This document shows, in pieces, positions 58,295 to 64,000 of a stretch of DNA of 64,000 nucleotides (positions are counted from its first letter, which is position 1; each line of letters begins with the position of its first letter). Origin of the DNA: Kiritimatiellia bacterium (lineage in GTDB: Bacteria > Verrucomicrobiota > Kiritimatiellia > RFP12 > UBA1067); NCBI GenBank assembly GCA_016296065.1, contig JAEDKA010000014.1, forward strand, positions 8,204 through 72,203. The letters are read 5' to 3'. The notes under the pieces are model-generated. The model was not told the origin of the DNA and ran no database searches. It was given only the letters and a program-made list of their open reading frames with translations. A program made the translations under genes and the position numbers.

Positions 58295-61111
58295 CTATCG
58301 CAACTCCACCGAGACGGAATGGCCGTCATAGCGGACCGACCTCGAAACGCCGCCGCAGGCGACCTTGAACTCGCGCGTCTTCGGCATCCCGGGGAAAGAA
58401 CCCTCCCTCGCGCCGATTGTCAGCTTCTTCTCCGCGTCGTCCCACTTGAGCGGAATCTTCTCGAACGCGCCCTTCTCGTAGGCATACGTCTCGTTGTCGT
58501 CGGAGTACAGCGTGAACGACGCATCCGCGCCGGGATAGACGCGAAGCTCGATCGGCTTGTCCGTCTTCTCCGTCGCGTACTGCACGTCGGGTCCGAGCGG
58601 AAGCACCGACCCCGCCTTCACGAAGAGCGGGAAGCTGTCGATCGGATACTCCCTCTGCAACTTCGTGCCGCCGGCGAACTTCTCGCCAGTGCGGAAGTCA
58701 TACCAGTCCGCCCCGACGGGAAGCGCGACCTCGATCTTGCGGCTCTCCCGCTCAAGCTTCGCGACTTCCTCGGGCGTGCGCATCCAGAACTTGACCGAAC
58801 GCGCGAACTTGTCGTTGAAGTAGTCGATGCGGAAGTCGAAAGCCTTGCCGCCTTCCGGAACCGTCACGCGCGTCGCCTTGCTGCGCGCGGCCTGCTTCGC
58901 CCAGTCGCGGAACTTCTCCTCGCCGTCGAGCCAGAGCGCGAATCCGTCGTCGCCTTCGACGCCAAGTTCGTAGACCCCGGGCTTGGAAAGCGTCAGACGT
59001 CCAGTGTAGCGGGCCGAGAAGTCGTCTCCGCCGGTCAGGCCCTCCGGCCACTCGACGAGGGGCGGACCAGGCCACGTGTCGTTGACCTGCGCCACGACCG
59101 TTTCGGAGACCTTCTCCTTGAGGTCCTGCCCCCTGAAGTACTCGACCTTCACGCCAGCCTTGCCGTCGGGCGTGGACAGCATTTCGGACGGAACGGGCGA
59201 GCCCGAGCCAGTGGTGTGTCCGGTGTAGATGGGACGCGTAATAATCGAGGTGTAGAGCGACGGACCGAACACGACGGACGTCTGGTCGTCGTTCGCGCCG
59301 GGCGTTCCCGGGAAGTCGATCCACGCCGGGCGCACGAACGGACGACCCGTCTCGTGAACGTCGCGCGCAAGCGAGTAGATGTAGGGCAGAAGCCTGTACC
59401 GGAGGCGCGCCGCGGAAAGGAACGACTCGTAGTATTCGGGATGCTTCTCCTTCGCGCGGAACGGCTCCTTCGCGACCGGGCTCGACACGTGCCAGCGGTA
59501 GACCGGGTTGAAGATCGCAAACTGGTTCCAGCGCGCGAGAAGCTCGAGGAACTCGGGGTTGTTCATGGCATCGCGGCCATAGTGTCCGCAGAAGAACCCG
59601 CCCGTGTCCTGGGTCCAGTAGGGAAGTCCGCTCATGGACGCGCCCAGGCCGCCCGCGATCTCGTCCTTGAGGCGCCCCCAGCTCGCGCCGGTGTCGCCGC
59701 TCCACGGAATCGCCGCGTAGCGCTGGAGCCCCGCCCACGCGGTGCGCGTCAGCGTGAAGGTGCGCCGGTCGGATGTCGCGCGGCGGCCCTCGTAGTTGCC
59801 CATCGTCGTGACGAGCCCGTATGTGTTCAGGTAGCGCGTGAAGTCTCCCATCTCGTTCCTACCGCACGCCTTGATCTGCGCGACCATCCTGTCCGCGTTG
59901 TGGCAAGCGTCGCCCGTCTCGAGCTCCGAGCCGTCCATCCACATCGCATCGACGCCGACGTCGAAAAGCCCTTTCTTGAGATGCTTGAAGTAGATTTCGC
60001 GTCCGAGCTTCGAATAGGCGTCGTAGACATGCGACTTGCCCTTCGATATCCAGTGCCCCGGGGCGTAGCGCAGCTTGTGCGAATCGAGCTCGCGCGCGAC
60101 GTCGGTATCGTCGCCTACGTCGGGCCATATCGACGTGATGAGCTTGACGTGGAGGTCGTTGTGCAGCGTGTCGCAGAGTCCCTTCGGGTCGGGGAAGCGC
60201 GACTTGTCCCACTGCATCGCGTTCCAGCGGTCGTCCCTCGCATCCCAGTACTGCCAGTCCTGGACGATCCAGTCGATCGGATACCCAAGCTCGCGGAAGC
60301 GCGAGACGACGTCGATCAGCTCCTGCGCTGACTTGTAGCGCTCCTTCGACTGGAAGTATCCGAACGCGGCCTTCGGGAACATCGGCGCCGCGCCGGTGAG
60401 CATGCGGTACTCCGCGAAGCGGCGGTCGGGATCGCTGCCGTACATGAAGTACCAGTCGCTTCCACCTGGCGCCGATTCACCCCAGAGAGAGAGCCCGTCC
60501 GCCTTGTCGTGGAAGATCGACTGCGAATAGACGTCCCAGAGAATCATGTATCCCTTAGAGCTCGACCACACGGGAGAGAACGCAGGGATGTTCGTCTGGA
60601 CGATCTTGATCTTCTGTCCGCGGAGATTGAACTTCCCCGACGCGGCTTGCCCAAGTCCGTAAAGTCCCTCGCCCTCCGCGAGCTTCCAGCTCTGCGTCAC
60701 CTCGTAAGTGGGCTCGCCGTCGATTTCGATCTCCTTGATTGTGCAGGGGTCGGACGGCTCGCGGAGAAGAATCTTGTCCGCGTCGGAGAACGCAAGCGCG
60801 CCAGTCTTGCGGTCGATTGAAACGGTGAACGCCGCGCCCTCGACGACGAACGCGTCCGCCGTCTCGCGCAGCTTCGCCGCGACGGCGGCAGGCTTCGCGA
60901 CGATGGCGAGCGACGGATGCTTCCAGTGGTCGCGTCCGAGGTCGGTCTTCACGCGCAGCGTGTTCGGTCCGTAGAAGTCGAGCGTGCGCCGGACTTCGCC
61001 GTCGCGAACGACAAAACCCGTCGCGGACTTCTCGACCGCGACATCAGCAGCGGCGCAGAACGCCACGATGCTTCCAACAGCCGCAATGAGCGGCGCGATT
61101 CCGATTTTCAT
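58295..61111 (-). CDS. Secreted GH31-family alpha-glycosidase with PA14 domain, alpha-xylosidase-like
   Basis: This 938-aa protein has a signal peptide ending near CAAADVAV. A GH31 N-terminal beta-sandwich and barrel follow. The nucleophile Asp is in AMWMDGSELETG near residue 428, and the acid/base Asp is in IPWSGDTGASWG near residue 500. A PA14 domain (about 645-785, with YELGVEGDDGFALWLDGEEK) is inserted before the C-terminal beta domains. This order occurs in xyloglucan-active alpha-xylosidases, so that activity is plausible but not proven. It has its own promoter, with a small GGGCA/TGCCC hairpin in the leader. Confidence 0.88.
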   Translation of the reverse strand: MKIGIAPLIAAVGSIVAFCAAADVAVEKSATGFVVRDGEVRRTLDFYGPNTLRVKTDLGRDHWKHPSLAIVAKPAAVAAKLRETADAFVVEGAAFTVSIDRKTGALAFSDADKILLREPSDPCTIKEIEIDGEPTYEVTQSWKLAEGEGLYGLGQAASGKFNLRGQKIKIVQTNIPAFSPVWSSSKGYMILWDVYSQSIFHDKADGLSLWGESAPGGSDWYFMYGSDPDRRFAEYRMLTGAAPMFPKAAFGYFQSKERYKSAQELIDVVSRFRELGYPIDWIVQDWQYWDARDDRWNAMQWDKSRFPDPKGLCDTLHNDLHVKLITSIWPDVGDDTDVARELDSHKLRYAPGHWISKGKSHVYDAYSKLGREIYFKHLKKGLFDVGVDAMWMDGSELETGDACHNADRMVAQIKACGRNEMGDFTRYLNTYGLVTTMGNYEGRRATSDRRTFTLTRTAWAGLQRYAAIPWSGDTGASWGRLKDEIAGGLGASMSGLPYWTQDTGGFFCGHYGRDAMNNPEFLELLARWNQFAIFNPVYRWHVSSPVAKEPFRAKEKHPEYYESFLSAARLRYRLLPYIYSLARDVHETGRPFVRPAWIDFPGTPGANDDQTSVVFGPSLYTSIITRPIYTGHTTGSGSPVPSEMLSTPDGKAGVKVEYFRGQDLKEKVSETVVAQVNDTWPGPPLVEWPEGLTGGDDFSARYTGRLTLSKPGVYELGVEGDDGFALWLDGEEKFRDWAKQAARSKATRVTVPEGGKAFDFRIDYFNDKFARSVKFWMRTPEEVAKLERESRKIEVALPVGADWYDFRTGEKFAGGTKLQREYPIDSFPLFVKAGSVLPLGPDVQYATEKTDKPIELRVYPGADASFTLYSDDNETYAYEKGAFEKIPLKWDDAEKKLTIGAREGSFPGMPKTREFKVACGGVSRSVRYDGHSVSVELR

Positions 61112-61155
61112 GCGTCTTCTCCGTTTCTGCAGGGCAACATGCCCTTTGCGCCGCT

Positions 61156-61161
61156 ATTATA
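61156..61161 (-). promoter_or_regulatory. -10 promoter of the GH31 gene
   Basis: The minus strand reads TTTTGTGTATAAT, 44 nt before ATG 61111. The leader contains the short hairpin AGGGCATGTTGCCCT (61133-61147). Confidence 0.5.
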
Positions 61162-61202
61162 CACAAAACGGAGAAGCGCAATCAATCACCCGAACGGGGA
61201 GT

Positions 61203-61700
61203 TCAGGAATTGTGGATGCGGTCGTTTGCGGCGGCTACCTTGGCGCGGAGCTCATCCTTGTGCGCGCGGAACTTCTCGCGGAGCGATGCGTCAGCCGTGC
61301 CGAGAATCTGCACAGCGAGGAGCGCGGCGTTCGTGGGACCGGCCGAGCCGACCGCAACAGTGGCGACGGGGACTCCGGACGGCATCTGCACCGTCGCGTA
61401 GAGCGCGTCGAGACCGTTGAGCGCGCCTCCCGCCACGGGGATGCCGATGACGGGCAGCACCGTCGCCGCGGCAAGAACGCCGCCGAGATGCGCCGCGCCG
61501 CCTGCCGCCGCGATTATCACCTTGAGCCCGCGCTCCTCCGCCGTGCGCGAATATTCGATTGCGACGTCTGGCGTGCGGTGCGCGGATATGACGCGCGTCT
61601 CGTACGCGACGCCGAACTTGTCGAGCGTCTCGCACGCCTTCTTCACGAGCGGCCAGTCGGAGTCGGAGCCCATTACGATGCCAACGATTGGATTCTGCAT
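61203..61700 (-). CDS. purE: N5-carboxyaminoimidazole ribonucleotide mutase / AIR carboxylase subunit PurE
   Basis: PurE acts in purine biosynthesis, producing 4-carboxyaminoimidazole ribonucleotide. The 165-aa length is normal. Motifs are MGSDSDWPLVKKACETL near the N-terminus, ISAHRTPD and AAAGGAAHLGGVLAAATVLP, followed by VIGIPVAGGALNGLDAL. The usual HLPG is HLGG here. Whether it is a class I mutase or class II carboxylase cannot be settled; no purK is adjacent. It has its own extended -10 promoter and a GAAAGGGAAA ribosome-binding site. Confidence 0.93.
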   Translation of the reverse strand: MQNPIVGIVMGSDSDWPLVKKACETLDKFGVAYETRVISAHRTPDVAIEYSRTAEERGLKVIIAAAGGAAHLGGVLAAATVLPVIGIPVAGGALNGLDALYATVQMPSGVPVATVAVGSAGPTNAALLAVQILGTADASLREKFRAHKDELRAKVAAANDRIHNS

Positions 61701-61729
61701 TTCAATTTCCCTTTCTGAACGTTGGGGAG

Positions 61730-61735
61730 ATTATA
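61730..61735 (-). promoter_or_regulatory. Extended -10 promoter of purE
   Basis: The minus strand reads GATTTGGTATAAT, 29 nt before ATG 61700. Confidence 0.6.
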
Positions 61736-61770
61736 CCAAATCCAGCCGCAGTCCGCCACGCGGACACCCC

Positions 61771-62080
61771 GCCATGTTTTAGGTTCTTCAAAGAATTTAG
61801 TGGAACAGCATGCCTCTATGTAATAGAAACTCCGAGCGTTGGGGCTCTCGCTACCGCTCCGCAGCTTCGCGCCACTCAACGACTTTGCATATGTCGATAG
61901 AAGTATTTGGGGATGCGACTGCGTCGCATAAATCGGCCGAAGGCCGCTCTAATCACTGCACAACAGATGCTACTAATCGTGGTTGAAAAGCGCGAAGCTG
62001 TGAAGCGGTAGCGAGAACCCTAACCATCGGAGTTTTTACTAATGCGCTTCCACTAAAAATTCCGAAGAGCCATGTTTTAC
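61771..62080. mobile_element. MITE-like element with 10-11-bp target-site duplication
   Basis: The direct repeat GCCATGTTTTA occurs at 61771-61781 and 62070-62080. Between them the ends are imperfect inverted repeats: GGTTCTTCAAAGAATTTAGT on the left, and GCTCTTCGGAATTTTTAGT read inward from the right. No coding frame is present. A 207-bp core (61828-62034) matches that of the 48066 element in reverse orientation. The right duplication contains the stop codon of the GH43 gene. This element fills the gap between purE and that gene. Confidence 0.8.
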
Positions 62081-63669
62081 TTCTCGTGCTCCTCGCAGGA
62101 GAAGTGGAACCAGTCGAAGTCGACGCATCCTCCCGGCGCCTTTGTCGGATAACAGAACAACGCGAATCGCGAGCCGACGAAGTAGCGCTGCCAGTCGAAA
62201 CGCAGCGGGAAGCGCGTGCCTATCCTGCGCCAGCCCTTTCCGTCAAGGCTCCAGTCCATCTCCGCCCAGTCCTGCCCCGCACGGAAGTCCGCGCGCACGC
62301 GCATGTACACAATGTCCGACTTGAGCTCAACGGACTCCCTCTCCGTCTCCTCTGCGCGCGCGTTTCTGCGTCCGTCGTCGAAGACGCTCTTCACCTCGCT
62401 CATGACGAGCCGCTTTTTCCCGCCTTCGCAGACGACGGCGAGAACGGCGCTGTCGGACTGGAACGCGGCGAGTCCCGCTCTGTCGCCGTCCTTCATCTTC
62501 GACACGTCGAGCCTCGTCTCTCCGGCGCACGCCGGGCCGACCATCCGCTGCGTCAGCGTGTTGCGCGCGGTGACGATGCTCGGGGCCACCTTCTGCGCCT
62601 TGAGGCGCAGCCAGCCCGGACGCTCCGATAGCGACCACGCGCCGTCGAGCGGATTGTGGTTCCACTGCCAGCGGAGGTCAAGGGCCTTCTTCGAAAACTC
62701 GTCCGAACCGACGATGCCGGAGAGCGACGGATACAGCTTCGCCGTGTCGTTCGGGATCTTCCCGTCTTTGTCGCCGAGCATGGGCCATCCGTCCTTCCAC
62801 GTCACGTCCATCAGGCACGGAACGCGTCCGACGCCGCCGCGGTCCTGGAACACCAGAGCGCGCCATTTCCCGTCCGGACACTCCACCACGCATCCCTGTC
62901 CGACTCCGCCCCAGCTCTCGAACTCCGTCTCGAGTATGACCTTCTTCTCCCACTTCCCCGTGAGCGAACGCGAACGGTAGCAGACCTCGCGCCGCGGATG
63001 GCCGGGAAGAAACGCCGAGACCATCATGAGGTAGTAGTATCCGTCCTTCTTGAACGCAGCCGAACCTTCGAGAAGCGAAGTCTCCTCGCCGCGCTCGAAA
63101 AGCTGGCGGTCGAGCCCCCCTGGCTTGACGCCAGTGAGATCCTCCTTGAGCTCCGTGACGTGCCCAGAGCCGTGGAATACGTACACCCTTCCGTCGTCGT
63201 CAAAGACGAGCGAGCCGTCGTGCAGGTGCGCGCCGCGGCTCAGGAGACGCCACGGACCCTCCGCCTTGTCCGCAGTGTACATAAACCCTCCCGCTCCGTT
63301 CACGATGAACCATGCGTAGAACTTCCCCTTGTGGTAGACAAGCGACGTCGCCCACTGTCCGGCGCCATACCCCGTGCGCCCGCCGTCCGCCTCGAACGAA
63401 TACTCGGGATTCGTGTCGATGCGGTCGAAGAGGTAGGAGACCGTCTCCCAGTGGACCATGTCCTTCGAGCGCATGACAGGTCCGCCAGGCATGAAGAACA
63501 TCGTCGTCGTCACTAGATAGACGTAGTCGCCCGCGCGGCACATCGTCGGATCGGGGCAGTCGGCGAACAACACCGGATTACGGTACGTCGCGCCGTTTCG
63601 CGGCAAATCCGCCGCGCCCGCCACGAGCATCACGACAAGCGATGCAAATGCAATAAGAGCTCTGTTCAT
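62077..63669 (-). CDS. Secreted GH43-family beta-xylosidase/arabinofuranosidase-like enzyme
   Basis: This 530-aa protein has a signal peptide (MNRALIAFASLVVMLVAGAA) and the GH43 propeller. The catalytic base Asp is in FADCPDPTM near residue 38, the pKa-modulating Asp is in HDGSLVFDDDG near residue 150, and the acid Glu is in SLLEGSAAFKKDG near residue 200. The C-terminal ~190 residues form a concanavalin-like accessory domain typical of two-domain GH43 xylosidases. An AGGAGG ribosome-binding site and a promoter lie upstream. Its stop codon lies inside the target duplication of the MITE-like insertion, so the insertion left the coding region intact. Confidence 0.87.
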   Translation of the reverse strand: MNRALIAFASLVVMLVAGAADLPRNGATYRNPVLFADCPDPTMCRAGDYVYLVTTTMFFMPGGPVMRSKDMVHWETVSYLFDRIDTNPEYSFEADGGRTGYGAGQWATSLVYHKGKFYAWFIVNGAGGFMYTADKAEGPWRLLSRGAHLHDGSLVFDDDGRVYVFHGSGHVTELKEDLTGVKPGGLDRQLFERGEETSLLEGSAAFKKDGYYYLMMVSAFLPGHPRREVCYRSRSLTGKWEKKVILETEFESWGGVGQGCVVECPDGKWRALVFQDRGGVGRVPCLMDVTWKDGWPMLGDKDGKIPNDTAKLYPSLSGIVGSDEFSKKALDLRWQWNHNPLDGAWSLSERPGWLRLKAQKVAPSIVTARNTLTQRMVGPACAGETRLDVSKMKDGDRAGLAAFQSDSAVLAVVCEGGKKRLVMSEVKSVFDDGRRNARAEETERESVELKSDIVYMRVRADFRAGQDWAEMDWSLDGKGWRRIGTRFPLRFDWQRYFVGSRFALFCYPTKAPGGCVDFDWFHFSCEEHEK

Positions 63670-63701
63670 GCTGCCTCCTGCTGCTGGTTGAATTCGCCGC
63701 C

Positions 63702-63707
63702 ATTATA
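63702..63707 (-). promoter_or_regulatory. -10 promoter of the terminal GH43 gene
   Basis: The minus strand reads TCGTGTATAAT, 32 nt before ATG 63669. The 63708-63906 stretch contains short palindromes (GGGGACTGTCCCC near 63758) but no gene. Confidence 0.45.
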
Positions 63708-63906
63708 CACGAATTCCCAGCGGTGTGTAAATCGTCCATTTGGGTGAGACAATTCCCGGGGACTGTCCCCGCTGTTCATAAATCGTGATTGGCATCCCGC
63801 TGCGGAAGATGCGCCACCCTGACTGGGGGAAGCGTATCCCCCAAGGCCGAAGGCCGAAGTCGCCGAAGGCGAGCTCAATGCGGGGTGCGTCCCGCCGCTT
63901 CGGTAA

Positions 63907-63938
63907 AAAAAAGAAAAATCGGAGCTTTCTCCGATTTC
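63907..63938 (-). terminator. Intrinsic terminator after tRNA-Phe
   Basis: AATCGGAG pairs with CTCCGATT around a 4-nt loop. On the minus strand it is followed by TTTTTC and a run of eight T (63904-63920). It lies just downstream of the tRNA gene. Confidence 0.75.
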
Positions 63939-63946
63939 CGTAAAAT

Positions 63947-64000
63947 TGGTGGCCAAGGCCGGGATCGAACCGGCGACACACGGATTTTCAGTCCGTTGCT
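63947..64000 (-). tRNA. tRNA-Phe (GAA), 5' part outside the window
   Basis: Read on the minus strand, the anticodon arm is ACGGA-CTGAAAA-TCCGT, giving anticodon GAA. The T arm is GCCGG-TTCGATC-CCGGC. The acceptor 3' strand CTTGGCC is followed by ACCA, so the CCA end is encoded. The D arm and 5' acceptor strand lie beyond the right edge. Confidence 0.93.

Noticed and set aside
63666..63956. 96-codon open frame before the last GH43 gene
   Set aside because: It runs into the tRNA-Phe gene and through its terminator, so it is not a plausible coding region.

Overview
The window looks like a chromosomal segment of a carbohydrate-degrading bacterium of the PVC superphylum, most likely Verrucomicrobiota/Kiritimatiellae or Lentisphaeria. 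This is inferred from the gene mix: very large secreted beta-helix, CotH and PA14 proteins, many glycoside hydrolases with signal peptides, XylR-type (LacI-like plus AraC) regulation, no SusC/SusD, and generally high GC. No rRNA is present, so the taxonomy is an inference. Almost all genes are on the minus strand. The exceptions are a regulator and a MATE exporter at 30.5-33.0 kb.

Layout. (1) 1-7.6 kb: a tightly overlapping minus-strand operon of secreted or surface proteins of unknown role. It includes a 1509-aa protein with calcium-binding repeats and a lipase-like domain, and a stand-alone paralogue of its C-terminal module. (2) 7.7-9.2 kb: an AbiE-type toxin-antitoxin locus with an intact antitoxin and a broken toxin gene. 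(3) 9.3-12.1 kb: fabH-fabF-fabZ. (4) 12.2-30.4 kb: a polysaccharide-utilisation region with GH43, GH3, GH2, two GH50-like enzymes and two beta-helix/PKD proteins. (5) 30.5-33.0 kb: a divergent XylR-type regulator overlapping a MATE transporter. (6) 32.9-44.1 kb: two giant secreted proteins, one with tandem beta-helix modules and one with LTD, PA14 and CotH-kinase domains. (7) 44.4-48.5 kb: an accessory island of visibly lower GC with a DUF4160 pair, a secreted TNT-domain (NAD+ glycohydrolase type) toxin with a row of small downstream genes, and MITE-like elements on both sides. (8) 48.5-58.2 kb: housekeeping genes (scpA/scpB plus a LysM lipoprotein, membrane protein, DUF45 metallopeptidase, MATE, oligopeptide-binding protein, DUF721, prfB). 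(9) 58.3-63.7 kb: a PA14-containing GH31, purE, another MITE-like insertion and a GH43. The window ends inside tRNA-Phe.

How parts work together. The beta-helix gene, both GH50-like genes and the GH2 gene (27.5 to 16.1 kb) are separated by only 10-13 nt and look like one operon. The same pair of 15/16-bp direct repeats, 23 bp apart, lies upstream of this operon and of the second beta-helix gene. The latter shares its intergenic region with the XylR-type regulator, which is the natural candidate to bind there.

Regulatory signals are unusually uniform. Most transcription units begin with an extended -10 element close to TGnTATAAT or TGnTACAAT. At six units it lies only 6-9 nt before the start codon, which implies leaderless or nearly leaderless mRNAs. 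The clearest new structural finds are two MITE-like insertions with target-site duplications and a shared 207-bp core.
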